From positions 1-37,164 of IMG/VR virus record IMGVR_UViG_3300027996_000086: a stretch of 37,164 bases of DNA. One strand, given 5' to 3'. Of this stretch, positions 17,005 through 26,556 are shown piece after piece. Made by a program: the position numbers and the translations under genes. Each line of letters starts with the position of its first letter. The stretch's first letter is position 1. This stretch comes from a virus. The notes below the pieces were generated by a model. That model was not told the DNA's origin. It did not search any database and saw only the letters and a program-made list of their open reading frames with translations.

Positions 17005-17829
17005 TTAAGGGAAACTTTTCATCAACTCGGTCTCTACAGCAAATAGTTCTGTAGCTGTGGTGTCATCATTCGTTAGAGTAAACTCGCAATAGTGACCTAA
17101 TACACCGTGAGACTCTGCAACTTGGTTCTTTATAAACATAAAATAATCTGTCTGCGTAAGCGGTATATTACCCGTCGGTACAGTGTTGACAACAATCTGA
17201 TTGACTCCTTCGGGAAGGTCAATGTTGATGGATGTAACAACTCCGCATATAGTTGGTGTAGCATTCGTCATCGGTGGCACAGGAGCAGGAGATATAAAGT
17301 AAAAGGTATCACCAATACTCAAGATGCTTCCGATAGATGTGTTGATGTTAAAGTTTATCTCTACCGCCGCAGGGTCTGATGAATCTACACTCTGACTTGA
17401 GGCTATACCATTTAAAGAACGTAATGGATATTCCGATGCAGATGCAGGGGTTAATGCTGTGTCTCTAATAAAAGCAAACCAATTTCCCTCTTTCTTGACA
17501 AACCAATCCGCATCAATATTTCCACCTGTCTGTTGGTCTGATGTAAACGTTCCTGTCCAAGCTGAGTCAGACTCTAGGTGTATGGTCTTAAATATTTTAT
17601 TCTCCAACGGAGTGTCGTTGAAGACACTCGTCATCTGAGAAGAAGTAAAAGAACCATAGTAAGTGTTTCTTTCTTCATTAGTGTTATGTCTGTACAGATT
17701 ACCTCCTTTAAATGAATATAAATAATTATTCATACCTATCATCATATCCGGATAGTAAGAATAAAAAGATGGGAATCCTTTAGAAGATTCGCTGTACGTA
17801 AGTGTGTAGTTTCCTGTTAATCCTTCCAT
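17005..17829 (-). CDS. virion tail protein, partner of the stabilisation protein
   Basis: A 274-residue protein. Its first half (FPSFYSYYPDMMIGMNNYLY, then FKGGNLYRHN, NTYYGSF, TSVFNDTPLENKIFKT and KKEGNWFAF) matches from memory a segment found in tail stabilisation-type proteins of crAss-like and flavobacterial podoviruses. In some relatives this segment seems to be part of the long preceding protein, so here it may be a split-off piece. The second half is beta-rich and possibly forms a tail tip or ring. It starts five bases after the 1499-aa gene. A hairpin repeat at 17611-17628 encodes SVFNDT at the VFND motif. Confidence 0.65.
   Translation of the reverse strand: MEGLTGNYTLTYSESSKGFPSFYSYYPDMMIGMNNYLYSFKGGNLYRHNTNEERNTYYGSFTSSQMTSVFNDTPLENKIFKTIHLESDSAWTGTFTSDQQTGGNIDADWFVKKEGNWFAFIRDTALTPASASEYPLRSLNGIASSQSVDSSDPAAVEINFNINTSIGSILSIGDTFYFISPAPVPPMTNATPTICGVVTSINIDLPEGVNQIVVNTVPTGNIPLTQTDYFMFIKNQVAESHGVLGHYCEFTLTNDDTTATELFAVETELMKSFP
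17611..17628 (-). repeat. dispersed hairpin repeat, copy 6
   Basis: AGTGTCGTTGAAGACACT on the plus strand; the flanking G and C extend the stem to 7 bp. It encodes SVFNDT in the 274-aa tail protein, in the same frame as copy 1. Confidence 0.85.
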
Positions 17830-17834
17830 ATATT

Positions 17835-20800
17835 TTAGCTAAAGTAATCAAATACAATATACATATACTGTTCTGTACCTCCTGCAGGAAGCGTGTATGT
17901 TCCTGTGATTGTAGGTATCGCACCTGTCTGTGGAAGCACCTGTAATCCGGGGTCAATTAATAAAGAGTTATACCCCACAAATGTAGGTGGGTAAAGCGTT
18001 GAGCTTCTACAAAACAACATTCTATTACTCGGTTGAAACTTGTAATTATCTGAAGGTGGTATGGAATTGCTTATCACAGATAAAACATCTCCGTTGTTAG
18101 GTATTATTCCGCCACCTTGAGGAGCGGTAACAACCGTTGTAGAAGATACAATAGGCGTAGATATGGTAGGCTTGCCCGGTGAAAACTCAACTTGCTCGCT
18201 CTGAAGTGCTGAAGTAAATGAACCGTCTGTCCATTGATATTGATTGTGAATAAACTTACCTGCATCAGAAGCGTCAGTAACACAAAAAGTAGTAAGAGTT
18301 ACTTCCTGTGCCTGCGGGCATCCAATCATAACCTCAAGCTCAACAGTTTGCTTACCTGATGCGGAGGACGGTGTTAATGTAATAACAACATCCGTATCTC
18401 CCACGCTGTCTTTGTTAAAACTAAAGGTCCCTGCGCCAATAGTGTTTATAAAGGTTGACGTTCCTTGATAGTCCTCTGCTATAGTTATACCCCCGCTTGC
18501 GCCTGCATCTGAAGCAATAGACAATATGTTATATTCTATATCGCAAATTCCAACCGTGTTCCCTAAATTAACTGTAAAGGAAATAGGGTTCTCTTGTGTA
18601 ACAGTAATGGTTCTTCTAACTCCGCAATTTTGCGTTGGTTCATCTTTTGGAATTTTAGTTTCGTTAGATGACAGCACATACTCATTCATATACGGGTCAA
18701 AGGCTCCAAGCTTCTGCGTATCTGAACTTCCAATAAATAAATCTCTAAACCAAGAACGCATCCCCATTTCTGAAATTACAGTGAGCTGTTCTGCTTGTCC
18801 CGAACCTTTAAGCTGTATGAGCGCACCTCTTTTTGCATCCGTAAAGAATTTATAGAATCCCCACTTTACGTAGCTCTCCGGGTTCTGACTTATGCCATAC
18901 TTCTCTACTCTCGCTATCTGCGTTCCTAATACTTCGGGTACAGAAGCTATAGAGCCACCTCCTGTGGAGTCACTAAGTAGATTCTTTCCTGCAAGCACGT
19001 AAGATATTTTGTCTTCCTGTAGCGTTAATATATCTGTTTCTCTTCCGTCAATTAATTCTATAGAACCAAAGGAGTCCTCTAAGGGTTTAAAATTTAAAAG
19101 ACCAAGGTTGAATTCATTGAGCTTGTTTACGTTCGTCTCATCGTTAAATACACCGCTATAAGTTAAGTCTGCAAACCTGTGAACTCTTGAATAATCTTCA
19201 GCGGCTGTAGAAAAGAATCTTTCTCCAAGCTCCATAGGCTTACCAACTATAGAGTCTAATATCTTAAAACTCTCAATGCCATTACCAAAAGAATAGCAGT
19301 TTCCAAAAGTAGATTTAACAATCGCATCGTCTATTGCTGTTTGGTCTTGACCGCCTCCTATAGCGGGGGAACCACTGTGAAAACCTGTGGCTTGGTCTAT
19401 AGCATAAGACTCAGACCCTTCATACCAAAGGTCGGGAGTTGCATCTTCCGGTTGTGTTTCAAAAACAAGAAGATTTTCTGAACGGAATATCTGCCACTCA
19501 CAAGTAATGGATGACCTTTTCTTTTCGCTGTTACCATTACCGCATCTTGGTGGACCCGTCATAATAAATCTGATGTCAGTTCCGTTCTTATACCATCTAT
19601 AATAATTCGTAAGGCTTCCCGCATAAGCATCCATACCATAGTTGTTTGCGGCTGATGTGACAACGGGTAAGTAAGTGTTAGTGATAGAGCTACCATTTCC
19701 TGTTGTGGATTCACCATCTGATAAAGTACCTTGAATTCCTTGTCCTTCAAACCACGAGGCTATATCGGGATAGTCAGCATCCGCAAAGAAAGTCCTATCG
19801 TACTCATAAATTCTTCTTTCACAGTTATTATTTCCATCTCCTGTACCAAGTCTTTGAAACTTAAACTTTAAAACTATTCTTGCTCTTTCCGGAATTGTAA
19901 AATCACCAAGCCCCCTATAAGCCATAAGCGGTTGGTCCTTGCCATTGAAATTGTTAAATACGGTTTCTTGTCCGGGATTAATTAACGCATTGTCGGGTAG
20001 GTTTAAGCTAATGCTATTTGTAGCCAACTTAATATATGTACCCGAAGGTAAGGGGATAGGGTCACCTGAATCATCAGTTGGTGCAGGGTCTAAAAAGTTT
20101 TTTTGTTGTGGGTTTTTCTCTAATACTACCACTTCGGTGCACGTATTCATAGGACCTACAGAATCTCTTTTTACATTTAAAGTGTCACCCTCTTCTACTT
20201 TTCTAGTATTCTCACCCTCTAATAAAATATAACTATCACCCGTGCTTGGGTCTTGAATATAAAAGTTGGAATAAATAATATCATATCCCTTCTTGTCCGG
20301 CTTAATACATAGCTTATACCTTGTTGCAAAGGAAGGAGCAATCTGAGAAGGGGGTATGTTAAACTGAATAGAGTTTTTAAATATTGAGTTAGAACAAGGA
20401 ACCTGCACTGAGTTGTTGGTACTCACCAAGGCTGTTGTAGCTCTGTTATACTCATCCATATATATTAAGCCTACCTCATAGTTTCTATTACTGTGTAAAC
20501 TCAAAGGTGTCTTAACAGAGCTAAATCTATTTAGTGGATTAACTATTTGAAAGTATTCATAGGTGCTTGCTGTTGGGGTAACAACATCGTTTACCCTTCG
20601 CATTGCAGGAAGCTGTATGTTTATCACATCCGATGTTACCGCAGGAGGGGCTAATGCTAATACATACGCTATACCTTGGTTCCCATTTGCAGGAATATTA
20701 TCATACCCCGATTCATACTTTGTTCTTGCTTGAGGAGTACCCGCATCTAATATATTCTGAATTGTACAGTTTATTACATCGGTAAGAGTGAACCCATTAC

Positions 20801-22334
20801 AAGATGTAGGATTGGCTGCATCATACACAGGAAGCATTGTTCCTGTTGGGAGTGATGTACCAAGTGAATTTAAAAAGTCAGGAGATGTAGCAAGTTTGTA
20901 TGCTGCTGTAGAAGTTCCATCAGTAAGATAATCTTGAATAAGAGTATACTCCCAAGTAATATCCACAGGCTGCTGTTCCTCAGCTAAAGGGGGAACAGTG
21001 TTGCTTGTGAAATCTGCGTGGTCTAAGGTAAAGTCTATAGATATTGTAGAACCCCTTGTAAGCTCAATGCCATTAAAGTCCATCTGCATTAAAGCATTGA
21101 GAACTACATACGGAGAGTTGAGAGGGTCTGCTTGGTAGCCCGGATTGCCAAGGGTTGTAGGAATATCTAACGTTGATACCTCTTCAGTTATTAAAGAGGT
21201 GTTAAAGCTTAGATTAATATTGTTTCCGTTTTTATCTTTCAAGTCATAACCCTCTACATAGTTACCATAAACAAGACGGTTACCCATTAATGTTTGTGCC
21301 TTTGCTAATAAAGGGACGTTATCATAATTTCTTAAAATTTCAGAATCGGTAAGTACAGTAAAAACTTTATATCCACTTAATTCATAAACAAAATCAGTGT
21401 TATTAGCAATACCATCTGTGTTCTTGTCAAATTTCTGTACCACTCTGACAATAGAGTTTGTAGATTCTTTGTATAACAAATCAAACCCTAATACCAAAGG
21501 GCTTCCTGTATCCATAGTTATAATTACATTGTTGTCCGCATTCTGCATTCCTTCATTTAAGAACGTAGCTATAGTGACATTAAAAAAGTCCGGCTCAAAT
21601 GCAGGTCTGCTAAACTGAGATATAGCGGAGTATTGATTATCTGCATACCTGTACCTGTAAGCAAAGCAAAGAAATCTTTCTTCAATGAAGTCATCGTTAC
21701 CCGGTATAGTATTAGTCTTTATGATTGGCGACGTAACAGGAGGCTTCTTTATAACAAGTATTTCTTCTGCAGTAAATTGGTCTGATAGTGTTGTTGCAGG
21801 TGATACTATTAATGGTTCCGGATAGTTATTTCTAACGTTAATTGCTCTTGGAGGATTAAGATTATCCGTAAAAAGAAGAATGTCTCTACCCGCCATATTT
21901 ACTCCGTTTATTAAATATGCAGAGTCAAAGTTTAAAGTAGTGTTAGTTGGAGATGTATCGTTTTTAACGCTAACTACGTGATAAGTAATTGCATCTGTTT
22001 TCATATCCATAGAAACAATCATATCAAGTTTTCCTGTTACTCCCGGAGATACGGTTTCAAAAGAAGAGTCGTGAACAAACCAATAAATAGTTTCATTCGC
22101 GCTATCCTCATATGCTCCTATACACTTTGCATTTATGCTTAAAGAGGTTCCATTAAATCCTAATGCTGTAATCTTAGTATTACCCTTTGAGTTCTCAACT
22201 GAGCCTATCTCTGAAGCTTCAGTAGAGCCAAGTCTAACATTCATAGCGTCAACGTACTCACCATTGGGCACAAGTCTTTCGTCTACAGACTTGTTCATTC
22301 TGCCTGCTATAAAATTTCTTTTTAAATTAGCCAT
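17835..22334 (-). CDS. large tail stabilisation / tail tube-type virion protein
   Basis: A 1499-residue, beta-rich, Asn/Thr-rich protein. The N-terminus (NFIAGRMNKSVDERLVPNGE, then YVDAMNVRLGSTEASEIGSV) is the hallmark start of the tail stabilisation protein family of Bacteroidota podoviruses: G-x-MN-x-DxDERL-x-PNGEY followed by S-E-x-S-x-x-G. Such proteins are thought to form the tail barrel below the ring proteins, equivalent in position to T7 gp12. The C-terminal 300 residues look like repeated beta sandwiches and may be exposed. No signal peptide is present. It follows a ring-protein gene after one base, in the order TerL-portal-scaffold-MCP-rings-tail. Confidence 0.8.
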   Translation of the reverse strand: MANLKRNFIAGRMNKSVDERLVPNGEYVDAMNVRLGSTEASEIGSVENSKGNTKITALGFNGTSLSINAKCIGAYEDSANETIYWFVHDSSFETVSPGVTGKLDMIVSMDMKTDAITYHVVSVKNDTSPTNTTLNFDSAYLINGVNMAGRDILLFTDNLNPPRAINVRNNYPEPLIVSPATTLSDQFTAEEILVIKKPPVTSPIIKTNTIPGNDDFIEERFLCFAYRYRYADNQYSAISQFSRPAFEPDFFNVTIATFLNEGMQNADNNVIITMDTGSPLVLGFDLLYKESTNSIVRVVQKFDKNTDGIANNTDFVYELSGYKVFTVLTDSEILRNYDNVPLLAKAQTLMGNRLVYGNYVEGYDLKDKNGNNINLSFNTSLITEEVSTLDIPTTLGNPGYQADPLNSPYVVLNALMQMDFNGIELTRGSTISIDFTLDHADFTSNTVPPLAEEQQPVDITWEYTLIQDYLTDGTSTAAYKLATSPDFLNSLGTSLPTGTMLPVYDAANPTSCNGFTLTDVINCTIQNILDAGTPQARTKYESGYDNIPANGNQGIAYVLALAPPAVTSDVINIQLPAMRRVNDVVTPTASTYEYFQIVNPLNRFSSVKTPLSLHSNRNYEVGLIYMDEYNRATTALVSTNNSVQVPCSNSIFKNSIQFNIPPSQIAPSFATRYKLCIKPDKKGYDIIYSNFYIQDPSTGDSYILLEGENTRKVEEGDTLNVKRDSVGPMNTCTEVVVLEKNPQQKNFLDPAPTDDSGDPIPLPSGTYIKLATNSISLNLPDNALINPGQETVFNNFNGKDQPLMAYRGLGDFTIPERARIVLKFKFQRLGTGDGNNNCERRIYEYDRTFFADADYPDIASWFEGQGIQGTLSDGESTTGNGSSITNTYLPVVTSAANNYGMDAYAGSLTNYYRWYKNGTDIRFIMTGPPRCGNGNSEKKRSSITCEWQIFRSENLLVFETQPEDATPDLWYEGSESYAIDQATGFHSGSPAIGGGQDQTAIDDAIVKSTFGNCYSFGNGIESFKILDSIVGKPMELGERFFSTAAEDYSRVHRFADLTYSGVFNDETNVNKLNEFNLGLLNFKPLEDSFGSIELIDGRETDILTLQEDKISYVLAGKNLLSDSTGGGSIASVPEVLGTQIARVEKYGISQNPESYVKWGFYKFFTDAKRGALIQLKGSGQAEQLTVISEMGMRSWFRDLFIGSSDTQKLGAFDPYMNEYVLSSNETKIPKDEPTQNCGVRRTITVTQENPISFTVNLGNTVGICDIEYNILSIASDAGASGGITIAEDYQGTSTFINTIGAGTFSFNKDSVGDTDVVITLTPSSASGKQTVELEVMIGCPQAQEVTLTTFCVTDASDAGKFIHNQYQWTDGSFTSALQSEQVEFSPGKPTISTPIVSSTTVVTAPQGGGIIPNNGDVLSVISNSIPPSDNYKFQPSNRMLFCRSSTLYPPTFVGYNSLLIDPGLQVLPQTGAIPTITGTYTLPAGGTEQYMYIVFDYFS

Positions 22335-22335
22335 A

Positions 22336-23259
22336 TTATTTTAACCACTTATCTCGACCTCGAAGATTCATTAACAATCTTCCGGGGTGAATATTACTCA
22401 TTCTAATTTTAGCATTTCTTAACAATGCCATAGACTTTTTTCTTAGCCTTGCAATAATGTATTCTTGTGTTCCTGCTTTAGAGCTTAGTAGACTATACTC
22501 AATATATGCGTAGATGTAATCTTCAAAGAGCTTGTTAACGCTTACTAATGTATCGTCTCCGTTTTCCATCCCGTCAGACACATACTCAAGTATACACTGT
22601 TGGTTTGCCATATCAGAACTGAAGTTTATAACACCACCCTTCTTGTCTATCTTAAATGTGGGGTTTATGTTTGCTGTTTCAGTGCTAAGACCAAAGCGAG
22701 CTCCTATGCTGTAATCAAAATACCAAGTCCCGTCTATATTCCAACCTTCATAGTTGTTATATACACTGTTTTGGTTTAGATATATAGACCTCTTGCTTCC
22801 CGTAATCCTATCAAAGTCTATGTTAGAATTTTCGGGTTTAAGTATGTTGCCATCTTCGTCAAACAAAATTCTAAAATTATTATCCTGCAGATAAGCATCA
22901 CTATAGTTAGTTTGAACATTTTCAGTTAAAGGTCTAAGAACTCCGTTCTGATATATAGATACCCGAACCCAATTTACAAAATCCGGAGGAAGAACAAATC
23001 TTAGGTTATCAGAAACGTCAAGCTCTAAAATTTTAATCTCCTTAAACGCATCGTAGTTAAGCTCTTGTATACCACGCTTTGCGTGAAACAGAACCTTATA
23101 TCTCTCTTCGTTATTTATTAAACTATGGTTACCGCTGTACATCAACATAAAGTTGTTTACAATGTCGTATAGACTAACGTACTGATATGAACCCCAATTT
23201 GCATCTTCGGGATTATTACCTCCGTTCTCATAGTATTGATATGCTGTTATGTATGCCAT
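22336..23259 (-). CDS. head-tail ring / tail connector protein
   Basis: A 307-residue protein. Its N-terminal half has a conserved pattern I associate with ring or connector proteins of crAss-like phages: NWGSYQYVSLYDIVNNFM, then HAKRGIQELNYDAFKEIK, and FVLPPDFVNWVRVSI. It sits directly between another ring-type protein and the large tail protein, so a role at the head-tail junction is likely. The C-terminus is basic (KKSMALLRNAKIRMSN, then RGRDKW). The ATG has an A-rich leader (TAAACTATGGC). Confidence 0.75.
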   Translation of the reverse strand: MAYITAYQYYENGGNNPEDANWGSYQYVSLYDIVNNFMLMYSGNHSLINNEERYKVLFHAKRGIQELNYDAFKEIKILELDVSDNLRFVLPPDFVNWVRVSIYQNGVLRPLTENVQTNYSDAYLQDNNFRILFDEDGNILKPENSNIDFDRITGSKRSIYLNQNSVYNNYEGWNIDGTWYFDYSIGARFGLSTETANINPTFKIDKKGGVINFSSDMANQQCILEYVSDGMENGDDTLVSVNKLFEDYIYAYIEYSLLSSKAGTQEYIIARLRKKSMALLRNAKIRMSNIHPGRLLMNLRGRDKWLK

Positions 23260-23262
23260 AGT

Positions 23263-24213
23263 TTATCTTTCTTCTTGTGTGTCTTCTTGGTCCTGTGCCT
23301 GTCCAAACTGTACAGCTTGAACCTCTCTTATTGACATTCCTGCGTACTGAAGTATCTTCATAATCAAAGAAGGTTCGTCATCATTAGGAACTTCAAAGTC
23401 TTGATAGTCTGATTGACTTGAATCAAAAGAAGGTTCTCCATTTGTTAATTGTACATATGTCCACTTAGGGTCTTTAGGATATCGAATATACTGACAAAGT
23501 ATTCCTTCTGTTAAGTCAGATGGATATGCAGTTAAAAGATTGCCCTCTTGTGAGTATACAGGAAACAATCTGTTTGGTGCAGTTAACATTGAATTATTTA
23601 GCATTGTAATCTTGCTAAGCGTAACTTTTTCAAGCTCGTTCTGTTTAGTTTTAAAGACCACATAATTAGCACCCAAATCTAAAACATTATCAAAGATACC
23701 CGAAGATAAATCTAAGGTTGTTGCATTAACAACGTTAGTAACAGTAGCAAAGGTTGCTGCCGTAGGTCTGTAATTAAAAACTATATCACCCACCTGTACT
23801 CCTAAAGATTGAAAGTTCACATTCGCATCCACAAGCTCGCCTGCTGAAACTGTGGTTACAGTTCCCGTGGCGGCAGTGGTTTGATACCCTAACACTTTAT
23901 TTATCAAGTAATAATCATCTCCTGTGTATATCTGAGCAGGTAAAAAGAATGTGTTATTTGTGTTATGAGCAAGGTACTTAGTTTCTGAAAACATTTCAAT
24001 CACCTCTTCATACCCCTTCTTTATATCGGCGTATCCTGTGCCCGATTGTCTTGCATTCTCTTTTAATAGCTGATAGTTATACTGATAAAAGTAATCCTCA
24101 AATATATCCATCTGCGCCTGTTTAGCAAATAGGTTAAAGTCTGATGGAGAGATGTATCCGTAGTTGTTCTTATTCAGTATAGATAGAACCGTATTTCTTA
24201 CTGAGTTTATCAT
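23263..24213 (-). CDS. head-tail ring / adaptor protein with inserted beta domain
   Basis: A 316-residue protein. The helical start (RNTVLSILNKNNYGYISPSD, then FNLFAKQAQMDIFEDYFYQY) and the later LLTAYPSDLTEGILCQYIRY resemble virion adaptor proteins of flavobacterial podoviruses. Residues about 115-190 form a separate Thr/Val-rich beta domain (TTVSAGELVDANVNFQSL, VQVGDIVFNY, ATVTNVVNATTLDLS). The same layout recurs in the major capsid protein and in the 153-aa protein near the right edge. The gene has its own promoter box, just behind the terminator of the upstream gene, so it starts the tail transcription unit. Confidence 0.7.
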   Translation of the reverse strand: MINSVRNTVLSILNKNNYGYISPSDFNLFAKQAQMDIFEDYFYQYNYQLLKENARQSGTGYADIKKGYEEVIEMFSETKYLAHNTNNTFFLPAQIYTGDDYYLINKVLGYQTTAATGTVTTVSAGELVDANVNFQSLGVQVGDIVFNYRPTAATFATVTNVVNATTLDLSSGIFDNVLDLGANYVVFKTKQNELEKVTLSKITMLNNSMLTAPNRLFPVYSQEGNLLTAYPSDLTEGILCQYIRYPKDPKWTYVQLTNGEPSFDSSQSDYQDFEVPNDDEPSLIMKILQYAGMSIREVQAVQFGQAQDQEDTQEER

Positions 24214-24230
24214 TCGTTATCTTCTTTACA

Positions 24231-24238
24231 CAAAGATA
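24231..24238 (-). promoter_or_regulatory. Bacteroidota-type -7 box (TATCTTTG)
   Basis: Reverse strand TATCTTTG lies 17 bases before the ATG of the ring protein gene and immediately downstream of a Rho-independent terminator. The upstream region is taken up by the terminator T-run, so no -33 box is visible. It probably drives the tail genes. Confidence 0.75.
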
Positions 24239-24241
24239 AGC

Positions 24242-24273
24242 AAAAAAAAAGAGGGCTCCTTAAAAGCCCTCTT
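24242..24273 (-). terminator. Rho-independent terminator
   Basis: The reverse strand forms a 9-bp stem (AAGAGGGCT with AGCCCTCTT) with a seven-base loop, followed by a run of nine T. It lies 22 bases after the stop of the 249-aa capsid-linked gene. This is the clearest terminator in the window. Confidence 0.9.
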
Positions 24274-24294
24274 GTTTGATAATTTGAAAAATAT

Positions 24295-25044
24295 TTATTC
24301 TTCTAACTGTTTTTCAAGATATTCAAGTATATCTACTCCTTCATCAGATTGCATATAAGACGTTACCACGTACATAGGCTCTTCACCGTATGGAATACTC
24401 ATCAATCTCTTTTTGTTTCCCGGTAAGTTAAAGTATACTTCTTTCTTTTGATTCCTAAAAGATAATAGTCTATCGTCAAAGAATTTCTGAACTGTAGACT
24501 GTAGTTTTACAGCGGGGTCAGATATGATACTTAAGAAATCTTTTGGAGCGTTCTTGGCAAAAATAAGCATATCTCTACGTAATTCTGATGTTGTCATAGA
24601 AGATGCACCTGCACCAATAACTACTCTTGCGATTGTTTCAAGCTGCTCTATGGTTAGCTTTCTTGCTTCAACTAAAGCATCTACCTCAGCATTAAGAGCC
24701 TCAACAATTTCAGAAGCATCTTTCTCTTCATTAATCTCAGCAAATCTTTTTCCATTAAGAGGATGGTAGTGTAAAAATTCTTGAAGAACTTGATTTGTTC
24801 TTGATACTTGCAAGAATCCATCTTCAAAAACTACAGGCTCTACAATAGCGTTACCATCCTGTTCATCCTCAAACGGAGACTTTTGGTTTACTGCGTATCG
24901 TAGTGGTCTGTTAATTCCTTTGTCTTCATCAAAATGTAGAAGCGGACTTCTTCTTGAGTTTCGGACAGGCAGCATAAAAGATAAGGGTGCTGCATCCCTT
25001 AGTAATCTGTACGTTTTGTCAACGTATTTTTCTTGTTTTTTCAT
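24295..25044 (-). CDS. conserved capsid-region protein
   Basis: A 249-residue acidic protein directly after the major capsid gene. The middle (VEPVVFEDGFLQVSRTNQVL, then QEFLHYHPLNGKRFAEIN) resembles from memory a protein found next to capsid genes in Bacteroidota phages. Its function is not known; an auxiliary or head-completion role is inferred from position. The C-terminus is also acidic (DILEYLEKQLEE). It sits between two strong terminators (25071-25098 and 24242-24273), so it forms a single-gene unit with its own expression or depends on read-through from the capsid gene. Confidence 0.55.
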   Translation of the reverse strand: MKKQEKYVDKTYRLLRDAAPLSFMLPVRNSRRSPLLHFDEDKGINRPLRYAVNQKSPFEDEQDGNAIVEPVVFEDGFLQVSRTNQVLQEFLHYHPLNGKRFAEINEEKDASEIVEALNAEVDALVEARKLTIEQLETIARVVIGAGASSMTTSELRRDMLIFAKNAPKDFLSIISDPAVKLQSTVQKFFDDRLLSFRNQKKEVYFNLPGNKKRLMSIPYGEEPMYVVTSYMQSDEGVDILEYLEKQLEE

Positions 25045-25070
25045 TTGATTTAATTTATATTAAAGTAAAA

Positions 25071-25098
25071 AAAAGGAGTGTCGTTGAGGACACTCCTT
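25071..25098 (-). terminator. Rho-independent terminator after the capsid gene (repeat copy 7)
   Basis: The reverse strand forms a 10-bp stem (AAGGAGTGTC with GACACTCCTT), loop CTCAAC, followed by a run of T. It begins 16 bases after the major capsid stop. Its inner 20 bases, GAGTGTCGTTGAGGACACTC on the plus strand, are identical to a copy that lies in frame within the terminase gene at 32230-32249. Confidence 0.85.
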
Positions 25099-25114
25099 CG
25101 TATTGTATCAACTT

Positions 25115-26545
25115 TTAGTCTTCAAAAATGAAGAAGTTGTTTGCACCCATAGTACATACACATCTTTCAGATAGGAAGTGAACCTCCATTGCATCTAAAG
25201 AAGATGTTGCTGCACCACCTGCAGAACCTGTTACCCAAGACTTATATCTTCGGTCTTCAGTTTCTGACGCTCGGTAACGAACGTGTAGGAATGGACGCTT
25301 AGCGTTCTTACCAAGGATTTGGTCATACACAGATGTGGAACCTGCAGGAACCATCAATCCGTTTACAGCTCCCGAACCTGTACCTGTAGGTAAACCTCCA
25401 CGCATTGTTGGGTCGTTCAAGTATTTCCAATCAGACTTATAGAAGTCATATCCTCTACGGAATCCTGTGAATCCTAAGTTAAGTGCCATCTCCTCGTCAT
25501 TGTCAAACAATCCGTAAGATGTACCACCTGCTCCGTAAGAGTTTTGAGCTGCTAACATATCGTCGATATCGAAACCAAAGTCTCTGTCAAGGAAGATAAC
25601 ATTCTCCTCAATAGCACCTTGCTTGTCTAATCTTGAAATAATAGAGTCAAAACCTATTAGGTCAGTAGGGTTACCACCCGACCATACGTTACCACGATTC
25701 TTAACAGAGTAAAAAATACCCTCCGTACCTTTGAATCCTAAATCTTCAGCGTTACCTGTACCCGTAGTTGGGGCTTCAGCAGGAACTGCTTCAATCATTG
25801 AAGTTTCCAAGTAGTCATCAAAACGTAGACGAGTCTCGTGCTCAGACTTCAAATACCATAAGTATCCATTTGCTCCGTTCTCAGTTGTTACTTCAACCCA
25901 TCCAATCTGAGCCATATCAGAACCTGATACTGCATACTTATCTTTTAAGATAATTGGAGAGTTTTCAAAGAAGATATCGTCAGCCTCTAAAGAGCCAAGC
26001 ATTCCTTCTGTTCCTTTCTTGAACTCAGAACCATAGATAAATACAGTACACTTAGTTACTCCTCCTCCTGCAAAGTCTTGACCACCTGCTTCGTAGTAAG
26101 CTACGTCAAACTCATCATTAGCTAAGTCAACAGCAGTAACGATACCTTTGTTACTCCCGCCACTTGCGTTATCAATAACCATAACAGTCTGTCCTATTCG
26201 GATAGCAATACCATTGTTTGATGTAAATCCGGGAACACCTGTGTCACTAACAGTGATTGTAGCACTGTTAGCCGCTGCTGCTCCATCTGACTGACAGTCT
26301 ACATACTTCGTGTGTAAACGTCCTTGTTCTGCCCATTTCACTAAGTCAGAGTTGGATGGCATCTCTGCGCCAACTAATCGTAGGAATGAACTAATTGTGC
26401 GATTTCCGTATCGCTCAAATTCTTTCTCGTAAGTATCCGGAAGATACTGATTCAAGAAATCAAAATTGGTTATGTAATTTGTTGCTGTTGGTACTTGTTG
26501 TGCCGACGGTTGCAAATCAAAACCGGGTGTGCTTTCTACTGCCAT
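25115..26545 (-). CDS. major capsid protein (HK97-fold, inferred)
   Basis: A 476-residue protein in the fixed TerL-portal-scaffold-MCP order. The N-terminus (TNYITNFDFLNQYLPDTYEK, then FERYGNRTISSFLRLVGAEM) and the acidic loop (DYLETSMIEAVP) suit an N-arm and E-loop. Residues about 85-155 carry a beta domain (ATITVSDTGVPGF, AIRIGQTVMVID, GIVTAVDLANDEFDVAYYE) similar to that in two other virion proteins. The fold is inferred from size and order, not from a search. It is the only gene here with a perfect Shine-Dalgarno (AGGAGG) ahead of its ATG, as expected for very high expression, and it is followed by a strong terminator. Confidence 0.85.
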   Translation of the reverse strand: MAVESTPGFDLQPSAQQVPTATNYITNFDFLNQYLPDTYEKEFERYGNRTISSFLRLVGAEMPSNSDLVKWAEQGRLHTKYVDCQSDGAAAANSATITVSDTGVPGFTSNNGIAIRIGQTVMVIDNASGGSNKGIVTAVDLANDEFDVAYYEAGGQDFAGGGVTKCTVFIYGSEFKKGTEGMLGSLEADDIFFENSPIILKDKYAVSGSDMAQIGWVEVTTENGANGYLWYLKSEHETRLRFDDYLETSMIEAVPAEAPTTGTGNAEDLGFKGTEGIFYSVKNRGNVWSGGNPTDLIGFDSIISRLDKQGAIEENVIFLDRDFGFDIDDMLAAQNSYGAGGTSYGLFDNDEEMALNLGFTGFRRGYDFYKSDWKYLNDPTMRGGLPTGTGSGAVNGLMVPAGSTSVYDQILGKNAKRPFLHVRYRASETEDRRYKSWVTGSAGGAATSSLDAMEVHFLSERCVCTMGANNFFIFED

Positions 26546-26556
26546 TTTTTCTTGTG

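Noticed and set aside
23691-23698. Reverse-strand TATCTTTG, identical to the promoter boxes
   Set aside because: It falls in the middle of the ring protein gene in normal codons (G-I-F-D), with no gene start downstream; about one chance match per strand is expected.
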